Assembly (NCBI GenBank): GCA_029194535.1
Contig: JARFXR010000001.1
Location: 806,001 to 870,000, forward strand
Direction: 5' to 3'
Origin: Nitrospira sp.
GTDB lineage: Bacteria; Nitrospirota; Nitrospiria; Nitrospirales; Nitrospiraceae
Length of the DNA: 64,000 bases
The first letter of the stretch is position 1. Every line of letters starts with the position of its first letter. Below, piece after piece: positions 52,449-61,929 of this stretch. The notes below the pieces were generated by a model, which worked only from the letters and a program-made list of their open reading frames with translations, had not been told where the DNA came from and made no database searches. The position numbers and the translations under genes are program-made.

Positions 52449-53453
52449 CTATGGCGCGATCAAACCGGCAGCCCGAAACCAGCCCAGGGCTTCTGCCACA
52501 GCGACGGAGCAGTCGCGCATCGGTTTCAGTCTCAATTCCAGCGCCGACTGACGTCCGTCGAAGCGAAAGTGCCTCTGCGTCAGTCGAACCCCCGTGACCG
52601 TTGCCATGGGTATAGCTCCGGTGAAGTGGCTGCAAACCCGTTCTTCGAGATGAGCAAAGGCGAGGGCAAGCGCGTAGGGAATTCGCCATCGGGGCACGGG
52701 TCGACCGGTCAGCTTGGCCAACAAACGCAAGATGTCAAGGATGCTCCAGTCTTCAGCGGCCAGCAGATAGCGACGTCCAATCTCGCCGTGCTCGGCAGCA
52801 GCCCAGATTCCGGCGGCGGCGTCGCGAACGTCGATGAGATTGAGACCGCCGTCCAGATAGCCTTTGATCCGGCCGTTGCAAAAATCACAGATCAAACGGG
52901 ATGGTGGCCCCTGGTTAACGTCGCCGGGACCAACAGCGATGGTGGGCCGAACGATCACCACCGGTTGTCCGGCTTCCACGGCTTCCTGGGCAGCCTGTTC
53001 GGCGAGCCACTTGCTGCGACAGTACAGCCCGATCATGTCGCACAGTGAGGTTCGGGTTTCTTCCGTGATCACTTCCTGACCACGCGCCGCCGCGAGAATT
53101 GATTCTGTGGAGACGTGGACGATGCGGCGTGCGCCGGCGTTCTGGGCGGCTTCGAGCACATGGCGCGTCCCTTGGTGGTTGACTTGCTCGAAGTCATCCG
53201 GGTTGCGCGCCCACAGGTTGGGATTGGCCGCCAAGTGCAGCACAACATCACAGTCGCCGGTTGCCCGCGCCACGGCTGCTCCATCGCGGATGTCGGCGAA
53301 GACGATCTCGATCCGGTCTTGCGGCAAGTGCGAGACCGAAACTCCCGGCTTCTCTAGCACACGCACCGCATGACTCGCAGCGACGAGCTGCCCCACCAGA
53401 TGCGAGCCGATGAATCCCGCGCCGCCCGTGACTAGAACCCTGCGTGGCTTCAT
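52449..53453 (-). CDS. HpnA-like NAD-dependent epimerase/dehydratase
   Basis: A 334-residue extended-SDR enzyme. The NAD site is TGGAGFIGSH, the catalytic tyrosine/lysine pair is YCRSK, and the segment RPTIAVGPGDVNQGPPSRLI with GYLDGGLNLIDVRDAAAG closely matches hopanoid-associated sugar epimerase HpnA. HpnA acts on nucleotide sugars linked to hopanoid side-chain synthesis. Its start overlaps the stop of the gene upstream on the minus strand by 4 nt (53450-53453), so the two are coupled. The cluster context below supports a lipid role. Confidence 0.85.
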   Translation of the reverse strand: MKPRRVLVTGGAGFIGSHLVGQLVAASHAVRVLEKPGVSVSHLPQDRIEIVFADIRDGAAVARATGDCDVVLHLAANPNLWARNPDDFEQVNHQGTRHVLEAAQNAGARRIVHVSTESILAAARGQEVITEETRTSLCDMIGLYCRSKWLAEQAAQEAVEAGQPVVIVRPTIAVGPGDVNQGPPSRLICDFCNGRIKGYLDGGLNLIDVRDAAAGIWAAAEHGEIGRRYLLAAEDWSILDILRLLAKLTGRPVPRWRIPYALALAFAHLEERVCSHFTGAIPMATVTGVRLTQRHFRFDGRQSALELRLKPMRDCSVAVAEALGWFRAAGLIAP

Positions 53454-54442
53454 AGGATCAGCTCGTCCAGCCTCTGCAGAGCCGGTTGGAGAGATTCTTT
53501 TTCCATGCGTTTGAGCAGCGCGTAGGCGCGACGATTGAGGGGACAGGGACGATCGCCCGCCAGGTGCAGAAGATGTCCGTTATAGTTGTCGATCTCGGTG
53601 CGACCTTTGGGAACGTCTCCTGACATGGAACAATACGTGTTGCGCAAGCTCACGGAAAACGGCCATGCGAGCATCCAGGCGAGCGGTCGGAATCGCAGGA
53701 TACGGTCGACTGCGTCAGGGTGAAATGGTCCGACCTTACCCAAAGGCACCTGGGCATCTTTGAGGATCCGGTAATTCTCGCGCAACATGGCGAAGAACAG
53801 CTGCCGCGCCCTGCGATTGATCAGCAGCTGGCTGTTATCAAGTCCCGCAGCCGCCGCGAGCGGGCTGATGGCGGAGTTATACATCAATTTTGCATACTTG
53901 TAGGGCAGGATCTCTGCGACCTTCCGGACCCGAAAGCGGCCGTGTCGCCGCAGTACTTCGATCAGCGATTCCACAGAGGTAGATTCGCGGCGGTGTTCGC
54001 TCAAGGCAGTGTGCCCAATATGCAGACTCCCCCCTCGGGTGATTCGCGTGTGCGTTTTTTGAGGAAAACACTCGGAGACGAACGAGGCAATGCCTTCGAT
54101 ATGACTGTGCTCGATCAGGTCGGGATCAAAGCCGTTCTGAACTGGAATGACGGTCACTGTCGGGGGCAGTCGATTCAGCACCGCCTTGTTGTCATAGCAT
54201 TTCGTACAAAGAAGGATAATGCCCTCTTGCGGCGGCTGCCACTCCGCAAAATGGACGAACTTTGCCGGAAGCAAGGGATGTCCATCAAGACCCACGCCAT
54301 GAGAGCGCCCCCAGTGCACTTTGGCTGGGTCGGCCTCGACAAAGATCGCATCGATCCCGCCCGCGCGCAACGCGTAGCCCAGGGCGCATCCGATGCCGCC
54401 AGCTCCCACCACGAAGACTGCGTTCGAAAGCTGATTGGCCAT
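53450..54442 (-). CDS. ketopantoate reductase-family (PanE/ApbA-like) dehydrogenase
   Basis: A 330-residue NAD(P)-dependent reductase. The Rossmann motif is VVGAGGIGCALGYALRAGG, an ILLCTKCYDNKAVLN segment follows, and the late PYKYAKLMYNSAISPLAAA contains the family lysine/asparagine residues. True PanE makes pantoate, but this copy is longer and in a lipid-type cluster, so another 2-oxoacid or related substrate is possible. It shares a 4-nt overlap with the epimerase. Confidence 0.78.
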   Translation of the reverse strand: MANQLSNAVFVVGAGGIGCALGYALRAGGIDAIFVEADPAKVHWGRSHGVGLDGHPLLPAKFVHFAEWQPPQEGIILLCTKCYDNKAVLNRLPPTVTVIPVQNGFDPDLIEHSHIEGIASFVSECFPQKTHTRITRGGSLHIGHTALSEHRRESTSVESLIEVLRRHGRFRVRKVAEILPYKYAKLMYNSAISPLAAAAGLDNSQLLINRRARQLFFAMLRENYRILKDAQVPLGKVGPFHPDAVDRILRFRPLAWMLAWPFSVSLRNTYCSMSGDVPKGRTEIDNYNGHLLHLAGDRPCPLNRRAYALLKRMEKESLQPALQRLDELIL

Positions 54443-54809
54443 TTCCCTCTGACTATAAGGCCTCTTTATCGCTTGCCCGCAGAAAGCGGAAAGGGATAAT
54501 AGGTTCCGTTGAGCAAAAAATCAATCGCTTGGCTTATGTGGTGGGCCTGCCCCGCCGCCCTCGCCTCGCTGCCGGCGACCTCGCGTCTGTGGTCGCATGA
54601 AACGCGACCTTGCCAAGGTCACCAGCTTGAAGGGCTGGGAGATTCGTGGTTTCGCCCATCCGGCAAGGGAGGCTGACGGCGGCATCATCAATTGTCAGAC
54701 TGTGTGGGGAAACATTGAAGACCTCGATGGGGTCGATGTACTATCCTGGAGTCGTGGGACATCCCGCCGTCTGAGTATATCGAGACATGTCTGGCAAGGA
54801 GGACTGCTC
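54443..54809. other. intergenic with a possible small signal-peptide ORF
   Basis: This 367-bp gap separates the divergent reductase and HpnM-like genes and should carry both promoters. A 55-codon ORF from TTG 54509 to TGA 54676 reads SKKSIAWLMWWACPAALASL, which looks like a signal peptide, but no partner or homologue is apparent and there is no clear Shine-Dalgarno sequence. I treat it as unproven. Confidence 0.3.
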
Positions 54810-55436
54810 GTGTGTCTCAAGAAGCGTGCCTTCGCCGGCTTCTCTCTTCTGATGTTCTGCGCGGTTCTGGTTCTGCCTATGCCCATCAGGGGTGAGACGC
54901 CAGGGGCCGCCCAAGTCATCTCACGCTTCAACGGGGCACTGATCGAAGCAATGAGGGGTGGCAAGCAGTTGGGGTTCAGCGGCCGCTACCGACTGCTTGA
55001 GCCAGTCGTGACAGAGACCTTCTTGCCTCCTTACATGGCGAGTGTCTCTCTAGGCAGACACTGGAAAACCCTCACGCAGGAGCAGCAGCGGCAGTTTGAA
55101 GAAATCTATGCCGAATGGTTGATTGCGAGCTATGCGAAGAATTTTCACTCATACGCAGGAGAGCGCTTCGAGATCACGAAACAGTCCCAGACGGCAGGCG
55201 GCGCGGCGATCATGAGCAAATTTCTGAACTCTCAAGGCAAAGCAACGGAGTTCGACTACCGTCTGCGACTGACGGAGGATGCCTGGCGTATTGTGGACAT
55301 ACGCATTGCTGGCGTGAGTCAGCTTGCCAATACGCGCGCTCAATTTGTGAGCGTCGTTGATCAAAAGGGTTTTGACGAGCTCGTTGCGTCGATCAAGCAA
55401 AAGATTCGGGACTTCTCCCGGAGCGATGGGCAATGA
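54810..55436 (+). CDS. HpnM/MlaC-like (Ttg2D-type) periplasmic lipid-binding protein
   Basis: A 208-residue exported protein of the MlaC/Ttg2 family. A signal peptide (RAFAGFSLLMFCAVLVLP) is followed by the ISRFNGALIEAMRGG segment, GRYRLLEPVVTETF and a late WRIVDIRIAGVSQLANTRAQ that are typical. The family moves lipids across the periplasm; HpnM is the hopanoid-associated member. The start is GTG 54810, chosen because AAGGAGG lies 7 nt upstream and the signal peptide begins there. The MMPL transporter of HpnN type is the next gene, as in hopanoid clusters. Confidence 0.83.
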   Translation: MCLKKRAFAGFSLLMFCAVLVLPMPIRGETPGAAQVISRFNGALIEAMRGGKQLGFSGRYRLLEPVVTETFLPPYMASVSLGRHWKTLTQEQQRQFEEIYAEWLIASYAKNFHSYAGERFEITKQSQTAGGAAIMSKFLNSQGKATEFDYRLRLTEDAWRIVDIRIAGVSQLANTRAQFVSVVDQKGFDELVASIKQKIRDFSRSDGQ

Positions 55437-55865
55437 GCCAAGGCCCACGTCACGGCTGGCATGTGACCTCTGACTTCCTCGAAAACTGCATCGAGTTCGA
55501 CCAGGACAGGCGGTCTGCCCACACTCAGATAGATGAACGGGCGAGTGTTTCCGCAGCCTGCTAACCCACACTATTCATGACGGTTCGTGACCCTTCGACT
55601 TGCTCAGGGTCCCGAGCCCAGTCGAGGGACGAACCCGCCAGGACACCATGCGCGGTCCACGGCGGAAGAATAATGAGCGCCACGCTTGTGGACGCCGTCG
55701 AGCCGGTGAGACGGCGGTGTCTTGCACGCGGAGCTGTGAGGAAGGCAGACCGTTGGGCGGAACCTCGATCAGATCCGGTTCGGGAGACAGACAGAGGGGT
55801 GATACACCCGGCTGAATGACTGAAATAATCTGAAGAGCCAACACTTACACCGACCCGAACCAACC
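55437..55865. other. intergenic with repeat, no gene seen
   Basis: This 429-bp gap before the MMPL gene holds no believable ORF. It contains the inverted-repeat element listed separately (55582-55636). Short ORFs on both strands overlap each other and have no family look. Confidence 0.45.
55582..55636. repeat. CTTCGAC...GTCGAGG inverted-repeat element
   Basis: GGTTCGT-GA-CCCTTCGACT is followed by TGCTCAGGGTCCCGAGCCC and AGTCGAGGG-ACGAACC, an imperfect hairpin of about 55 bp. Elements built on CCCTTCGAC and GCTCAGGG are widespread intergenic repeats in bacteria. It may be a REP-like site or a terminator. Confidence 0.6.
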
Positions 55866-58505
55866 ATGTTCACCGAGCCTCCCCTTACGCGCACACAGCG
55901 CCTGCTGAGCACATGGGTTCTCCTCGTTCAGCATCATGCAGTCGCCGTACTCGTGGCCGGTGTCCTGCTGACGTTTGGGACCCTCTATTACTCCGCCGCC
56001 AATTTCAAGATCAACGCCGACATCCGCGGCATGATGTCCGACAAGCTGTCCTACCGCGGATTGTACAAGGAGTTCTCCAAGGCCTTTCCACAACTGAGCG
56101 ACACCGTCGTCGTGGTCATCGATGGCACCACCACGGAACAGGCAGAGGCAGCGCGGAAAACCATCGCCGAGCAACTGAGGAAAGAACAGGCGATCTTTGC
56201 CGACGTCTATGAACCAGGGGCCGGAGCGTTCTTTCAAAAGAACGGCCTCCTGTACCTGAACACTGAAGAACTGGAGAGACTCGGAGACCGACTCTCGGCA
56301 GCCCAACCCTTTCTAGCGCGTCTGTCCAAGGACCTCAGCATCCGCGGACTTTTCGAGGTCGTTGAAAAGGCCTTGGAGCAAGAAGATCTCAGTCAGGCCC
56401 AAGACCGCGCTCTTGCCCTACTCCTCGATGGGATGAGCAACGCCTTCGATAGCGCGGTTCACGGAACGGTCTACCAGATGTCATGGGAGGGCCTGGCGCT
56501 CGGTGGAGAGCAGACCGCGAGGCAATACCGCCAGTTCATCCTACTGAAGCCACGAGTTGCGGATTCATCCCTGGCTGCGGGACGCGTCCACATCGAGACC
56601 ATTCGCGGGATTGTCAGGCAGTTTGGCTACAATCAGACCGGAACCGCGCGAGTGCGGATCACGGGAGATTTCGCACTCGCTTACGAAACCCTCCTAGAAG
56701 TCCGCAACAGCACAGGAATTGCGACCGTTGCGTCTCTCCTGCTTGTGGCGCTGATCCTTTCCGTGGGTCTCTACTTCTCATGGCGCCTCATCTTTTGCAG
56801 CCTTGTCACATTGATCACGGGGCTCATCTGGTCCACCGCATTCGCTCTTGCCACCGTGGGTAGTCTCAACATGATCTCCGTCACATTCGCGGTGCTGTTC
56901 ATCGGACTGGGCATCGACTACAGCATACAGTTCTGCCTCAGATATCGGGAGCTGCTTGTGCAAAGCGGCCATCAGCAGCATAGCATCACTTCGACGGCCA
57001 CCAGTGTCGGCAGAAGTCTCTTCTTCAGCGCTGCAACTACGGCACTCGGCTTCTACGCCTTCGTTCCCACTGCCTATGCAGGAGTGGCTGAACTGGGCTT
57101 CATCTCAGGGTCAAGTATGTTCATCAGCTTCTTCGGAAACTTGACCGTGTTGCCCGCTTTACTGACCATCCTCCCCGTGAAGGAGAGCCGGGGGTGGGAA
57201 CCCTCCTGGCCGTGGCTCGTCAACCTGCCTTACAGGTATCCGCGCGGTGTCGTCGCCGTCGGTGCGCTATGGGCGTTGGCCTCTCTCTTGACCCTTCCAC
57301 GAGTCTTCTTCGACTACAACCCGCTCAACCTCCACGACCAGTCCTCAGAGTCTGTGGCAACCATGAAAGAACTCTTCAATGACCCTAAAGGCCAGCCATG
57401 GACCGCTTCGGTGCTTGCGGACGGTGAGGACAGGGCCCTTCGTCTCGCGGAGCAGCTGAAGCGCCTTAACGAAGTCAGAACGGCCATAACGATACATGAT
57501 TTCATACCGGGCAATCAGCAGGACAAGATCAATCTTATTTCCGACATCGCTCTTTTCATGTCACCCGAGCTCGAGCGGCCTCACGTCACGCGCCCCACCT
57601 ATGAGCAGAACATTCAAGCGCTTGCACGCCTTGAGCGGTCTCTCGAGAGCCATCTCAACGGACTTCGGCATTCCACCAGAGAGTCGGCGCAGAAGCTGTA
57701 TGTCAGCATCAGAAGATTCACGGCTCTTCTTGAAGACAACCAGCGCGGCCTGTCCGCCCTTGCCCTGCTCGACGAGAGTTTGACGCCTGGGCTTCCCATG
57801 CTCCTCGAGAGACTCGGGCCATCGCTGCAGCCAAGCCTGGTGGAGGGACCATCCTCCCTTCCTCGAGAATTGCGGAGCCAGTACGTATCCTCAGACGGCC
57901 GCTTCCGTGTGCAGGTGTTCCCGCGGGACGACATCACGAACCTGGCAAGTCTGGAAGGATTTGTCCGTGCAGTCAGGTCGGTGGCGCCAGACGCTACCGA
58001 CACACCTGTGATGGTTTACGAAGCAGGCAGGGCCATAGCGGCCTCTTTCAGGGAGGCGTCGCTTTACGCGGTGATCATAATCTGCGCCTTTGTGCTCGTC
58101 GGTCTCAGAAGCAGCTCCAAGACGCTTCTGATACTCACCCCTATGGTGCTCGCCTTCCTGCTCACAGCCGCCGCGTCGGTGTTGCTCGGTGTGCCTCTCA
58201 ATTTCGCCAACGTCATCGTGGTGCCTCTGATTCTCGGGATCGGGGTCCACAGCGGCGTCATATTCATCGTCCGAGACTGGAAAGACCCGAGACGGAAGGA
58301 CAACCTTCTGAAGTCCAGTATGGCCCGCGCCACGCTGTTCAGCAATCTGGCCACGATGATCAGTACTGCAAGCCTCGCCTTCTCTCCACACCAGGGGATT
58401 GCGAGCATCGGTATACTCCTGAGCATCTGTCTCGCGTTCCTCATTCTTTCAACGCTTCTCTTTCTGCCGTCATTGATCGTGCTGCTCAAAGTGCGGCTTG
58501 AGTAA
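55866..58505 (+). CDS. HpnN-like MMPL/RND-family transporter
   Basis: An 879-residue RND-superfamily protein. Two sets of about six TM helices surround two large periplasmic loops. The first set includes VAVLVAGVLLTFGTLYY and LNMISVTFAVLFIGLGIDYS; the second VIIICAFVLVGLRSSSKTLL and VIVVPLILGIGVHSGVIF. The length, and the pairing with an HpnM/MlaC-like gene, match HpnN, which carries hopanoids from the inner to the outer membrane. The start is ATG 55866. The cargo here may be a different, possibly sulfated, lipid. Confidence 0.87.
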   Translation: MFTEPPLTRTQRLLSTWVLLVQHHAVAVLVAGVLLTFGTLYYSAANFKINADIRGMMSDKLSYRGLYKEFSKAFPQLSDTVVVVIDGTTTEQAEAARKTIAEQLRKEQAIFADVYEPGAGAFFQKNGLLYLNTEELERLGDRLSAAQPFLARLSKDLSIRGLFEVVEKALEQEDLSQAQDRALALLLDGMSNAFDSAVHGTVYQMSWEGLALGGEQTARQYRQFILLKPRVADSSLAAGRVHIETIRGIVRQFGYNQTGTARVRITGDFALAYETLLEVRNSTGIATVASLLLVALILSVGLYFSWRLIFCSLVTLITGLIWSTAFALATVGSLNMISVTFAVLFIGLGIDYSIQFCLRYRELLVQSGHQQHSITSTATSVGRSLFFSAATTALGFYAFVPTAYAGVAELGFISGSSMFISFFGNLTVLPALLTILPVKESRGWEPSWPWLVNLPYRYPRGVVAVGALWALASLLTLPRVFFDYNPLNLHDQSSESVATMKELFNDPKGQPWTASVLADGEDRALRLAEQLKRLNEVRTAITIHDFIPGNQQDKINLISDIALFMSPELERPHVTRPTYEQNIQALARLERSLESHLNGLRHSTRESAQKLYVSIRRFTALLEDNQRGLSALALLDESLTPGLPMLLERLGPSLQPSLVEGPSSLPRELRSQYVSSDGRFRVQVFPRDDITNLASLEGFVRAVRSVAPDATDTPVMVYEAGRAIAASFREASLYAVIIICAFVLVGLRSSSKTLLILTPMVLAFLLTAAASVLLGVPLNFANVIVVPLILGIGVHSGVIFIVRDWKDPRRKDNLLKSSMARATLFSNLATMISTASLAFSPHQGIASIGILLSICLAFLILSTLLFLPSLIVLLKVRLE

Positions 58506-58594
58506 CGGGGGCTCGCAAACCCTGGGAACCTCCTTGGCGAACGTGATAAAAGTTGGACTAAAAGTTAGCCTGCTCAGTTACAGGAGACGTCTTC

Positions 58595-59836
58595 ATGAAT
58601 AACGCGGGCCGACAGCGCTGGATGGTGAGACGCTCCTTCCTCGTCCACACAATCAACGCGCTGGGCGGCATTGTCAGTCCGGCAACATTGGCAAGCCTTG
58701 AGGAAGATGAACTTATAAAGGCGGCATGCCGCCGAACCGGTCATGACGACTTTGGCGATGGATCCTTTCGAGAACCCCTCCGCCGCCTCGTTTCGGCTCT
58801 TCAGACGGAAGCACATCTTCACCCGTTAGGGCGACTGGCCGCCCGTCACGAACTGACCAGGCTCCTGGTCAACCGCTTGCGGCTGCAGGAAGATCGCAGG
58901 CGTCATCCCGGTATCGTTGAGCAGCAAATTCGACAACCGATCATCGTAACGGGCCTGCCCCGCACCGGGACGACGTTTCTCCATGGCCTGCTGGCTCTTG
59001 ACCCGGCCAACCGGATTCCACGCACCTGGGAAACCGTGTACCCCAGCCCGCCGCCAGAGGCAGAGACGTACCACGTTGACCGGCGCATTGCCCTGGTTGA
59101 TCGTCAGATCCGCTGGTTCCATCGAATGGTTCAGGACTTCAACCGTATTCACCCCGTCGATGCGCGGCTTCCCGAGGAATGTCTCGTGATCTTCAGCCAT
59201 TCTTTCATGAGCTACCAGTTCGCGTCGACCCACCGTCTGCCGTCCTATCTTGACTGGCTTGAATCTCAGGACCTCCGCCCCTCATACGAGATACACCGCA
59301 GGTTCCTGCAGCACTTGCAATGGCGGTGTCCGGGGGAGCGTTGGGTTTTGAAGGCGCCGGCTCACATGTTCGATTTCGAGGCGATGTTCGAGGCCTACCC
59401 TGACGCCTGTGTCGTGATGACCCACCGCGACCCCATAGAGGTGACGGCCTCCCACGCCAGTCTGACGGCAACTCTCAGATCCGCCTTCAGCGACGATGTT
59501 GATCCTATTGAAGTGGGACGAGAGTGCAGTCGAAGATGGGCCGAAGCTGTCAGCAGGGCTCTGCGTTCGCGCGACCGTGGCTGCGTTCCCTCGGAGCGCT
59601 TCCTCGATCTCTACTACACTGACCTGGTTGCTGACCCGGTGGCAGCTGTGGAAAGAGTCTACGGACATTTTGATCTGCCCTTGCCCGACGGACTTCGGGA
59701 ACAGGTTCGGGAATCCGTCAGCAGGAACCCGAAGAACCGTTACGGGAACCACCGGTATCACCTCCACGACTTTGGTTTGGATCTTCAGGAGGAAGAGAAG
59801 AGGTATGCCGTCTACCGGGAGCGTTTTCGCTTGTGA
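58595..59836 (+). CDS. PAPS-dependent sulfotransferase
   Basis: A 413-residue sulfotransferase of the Sulfotransfer_3 type. The 5'-phosphosulfate loop is VTGLPRTGTTFLHGLLALDP, the 3'-phosphate-binding region VVMTHRDPIEVTASHASL, and late residues (RFLDLYYTDLVADPVAAVER) fit the family. It would transfer sulfate from PAPS, made by the APS kinase encoded at 51671, to a hydroxyl or amino group. ATG 58595 has AGGAGACG upstream. Its acceptor is unknown. It follows the MMPL gene by 89 nt and precedes the aminotransferase by 57 nt. Confidence 0.9.
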   Translation: MNNAGRQRWMVRRSFLVHTINALGGIVSPATLASLEEDELIKAACRRTGHDDFGDGSFREPLRRLVSALQTEAHLHPLGRLAARHELTRLLVNRLRLQEDRRRHPGIVEQQIRQPIIVTGLPRTGTTFLHGLLALDPANRIPRTWETVYPSPPPEAETYHVDRRIALVDRQIRWFHRMVQDFNRIHPVDARLPEECLVIFSHSFMSYQFASTHRLPSYLDWLESQDLRPSYEIHRRFLQHLQWRCPGERWVLKAPAHMFDFEAMFEAYPDACVVMTHRDPIEVTASHASLTATLRSAFSDDVDPIEVGRECSRRWAEAVSRALRSRDRGCVPSERFLDLYYTDLVADPVAAVERVYGHFDLPLPDGLREQVRESVSRNPKNRYGNHRYHLHDFGLDLQEEEKRYAVYRERFRL

Positions 59837-59893
59837 TATCGGCGCGCGTGTCTGGGAGGCCCTTCGATTTTGCTGACCGTCTAGGAGATTCTC

Positions 59894-61269
59894 ATGCCCT
59901 TTGATCTGCGCGGATTGATTGAACGAAATCAGGGCCGGCCATATTCCCTGCTTTCGGAGTACATCAATCCCCAGATGGCCAAAGTTCTCAAGACCATTGG
60001 GTTTGACCCCGTGTACGTCCGCGGACAGGGATCTCACCTCTGGGACAATCGCGGCAACGACTACCTCGACATGCTCGCCGGGTTTGGCGTGTTTGCCGTC
60101 GGTCGGTCCCACCCCAAGGTCAAGGAAGCCATCGGACAGTATCTGGATCTGGACAGCCCGAATCTCGTGGAGATGGGAACCCAGCTTTTGGCCGGGCTTC
60201 TGGCTGAAAAACTGATCAGAGACTGTGCCCCACAAGGGCTCGACACGGTCTTCTTCTGCAACTCGGGCGCCGAGGCGGTGGACGGGGCTCTGAAATTTGC
60301 TCATGTCTTTACCCGCAGAAAGAGGTTTCTCTACTGCGACCACGGCTACCACGGTCTGACCCTTGGGACTCTTGCAGTGAACGGATGCAAGGAGTTCCGC
60401 TCCGACTAGGAAGGCCTCTTGTCTGGCGGGACCGAAATTCCCTATGGTGACGTGGCGCGCATGAGGCCGAGATTGCCCGTGGTGATGTCGCGGCGTTTGT
60501 GGTGGAACCCATAATCGGCCACGGCGTTTTCATGCCGCCCGATGATTTTCTGCCCCGGGCACGCGAAGCCTGCACTCGCCATGGTACTCTTCTCATCGCT
60601 GACGAGGTCCAGACCGGCCTGGGCCGCACGGGAAAGCTCTTTGGCTACGAACACTGGGGCGTAGTGCCCGACATCATCACCTTGTCGAAGTCTCTCTCGG
60701 GAGGATACTGCCCGATCGGGGCTATTTTGTACCCCCGCGGGATTTATGATCGGGTCTTCAGTTCAATGGATCGGTGCATGGTGCGCTCCACGACTTTTGG
60801 ACAGAACGACCTGGCCGCAGTCTGCGGCTTGGCGACTCTGGAAGCGATCCATGACGAAGATCTCGTTCAGAACAGCGACGACATGGGGGCGTACCTTCTA
60901 CGTCAGCTCAGCGACCTGGCGACGAGGTATGAGCTCATCCGAGAGGTGCGGGGCCGCGGCCTGATGATCGCTGTCGAATTTGGGCCTCCGCGTTCGCGAG
61001 CATTGAAGCTGGCCTGGCATATGATTCACAGGATCAACAACGATCTCTTCTGCCAGTCCGTTCTGATGCCTCTGATCATGGACCATCATATTCTGGCCCA
61101 GGTCTGCGGCCATGGGAGGGATATCATCAAGCTCATCCCGCCGCTTGTTTTCAGCAAGGCCGATGCGGACAGATTCATTTCGGCCTTTGAACAGGTACTC
61201 TCAGCAGTCCATCGTTTTCCCGGGCCGATCTGGGAGGTTGGCTCCCGCATGGCCAAAGCGATCCGCTAG
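59894..61269 (+). pseudogene. HpnO-like class III aminotransferase, disrupted
   Basis: The gene reads in two pieces. Part 1 (59894-60409) starts MPFDLRGLIERNQGRPYSLL and ends at TAG 60407-60409 after CKEFRSD. The same frame beyond it still reads GLLSGGTEIPYGDV, so the TAG is a nonsense codon. Near 60462 the frame shifts by one base: HEAEIARGDVAAFVVEPIIG restores the family sequence, followed by the PLP-lysine region TLSKSLSGGYCPIG and an intact C-terminus to TAG 61269. The family is HpnO/aspartate aminotransferase-like; HpnO adds the amino group to hopanoid side chains. Either it has decayed or the assembly has errors. Confidence 0.8.
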
Positions 61270-61497
61270 CAGGCTGGACCACAGGCTCACGATCCAAGTC
61301 GTACGTTCCCGCTGAAGAGTTGTCTCGAGAGGGGACCAACATCAGAAGTCAAAAGGTTTCCTCCCGGAGTGTCTCCTTGACGGGAAAGCTTACACTTGGT
61401 CATGATCAGTACGCGTGGAACGAACGGGAACGGAAGGGGTTATTGGCGTAGGCGAAAAGACGAGTTTTCTCCTGGATGAATAGCCGACCGATCGAAT
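61270..61497. other. intergenic, no feature seen
   Basis: This 228-bp gap after the aminotransferase contains no ORF or repeat that I can support. It should hold the promoter of the metallothionein-like gene, but no clear -35/-10 pair stands out. Confidence 0.45.
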
Positions 61498-61671
61498 ATG
61501 AAGCCCACCATCAACTACCCCAAGAACTGTGGACATCAGGCGTGCAGCTGTCAGGCTCAGGAGCACAGTTCCTATTGCAGTGAGGCCTGTGAAAAAGCCT
61601 TGGCCCCTCCACCAGGAGCCCGATGTCCGTGCGGCCATTCGGAGTGCGCGAACACGAAAACGCAACGCTGA
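61498..61671 (+). CDS. metallothionein-like cysteine-rich protein
   Basis: A 57-residue protein beginning MKPTINYPKNCGHQACSCQA and followed by YCSEACEKA and CPCGHSEC. It has eight cysteines (11, 16, 18, 27, 31, 43, 45, 50) and three His, a pattern that closely follows bacterial metallothioneins such as SmtA/PmtA: two CxC pairs, a central YCSEAC and a late CxCGHxxC. The family binds Zn2+, Cd2+ and Cu+. The ribosome binding site is weak. It lies alone after the lipid cluster. Confidence 0.8.
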   Translation: MKPTINYPKNCGHQACSCQAQEHSSYCSEACEKALAPPPGARCPCGHSECANTKTQR

Positions 61672-61704
61672 CCGGCTTTAGTCGTGACGGCTCATCCGAT
61701 GAGC

Positions 61705-61929
61705 ATGAAAAATACCCGGTTTGTGATCTTCTGCGGCCCTGAGCGACTTGGACTTCCAAGCGCACGCTATCTGTCCGACGAGGGAACCCCCACTGAGCTT
61801 CGGCGCAAAGCCGCCAAGTTTCTGACCTACCAGGACGCGGAGACGTTTGCCGAGCAGAATCAGATTGAGCTGACTGACGAGGTCTACATCGGGTTACAAG
61901 AGTTCCCCGATCGAGACCTTCATGGTTAG
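61705..61929 (+). CDS. small hypothetical protein
   Basis: A 74-residue protein from ATG 61705 (MKNTRFVIFCGPERLGLPSA); GTG 61684 or ATG 61699 are alternative starts. It is soluble and acidic with no recognised domain. A late ELTDEVYIGLQEFPDRD gives a plausible fold. It is convergent with the next gene, overlapping by 4 nt, which supports both as real. Function unknown. Confidence 0.5.
   Translation: MKNTRFVIFCGPERLGLPSARYLSDEGTPTELRRKAAKFLTYQDAETFAEQNQIELTDEVYIGLQEFPDRDLHG

Noticed and set aside
59282-60352. 356-codon minus-strand ORF across sulfotransferase and aminotransferase
   Set aside because: It spans the junction of two genes with strong sense-strand motifs, and its translation has no recognisable family.
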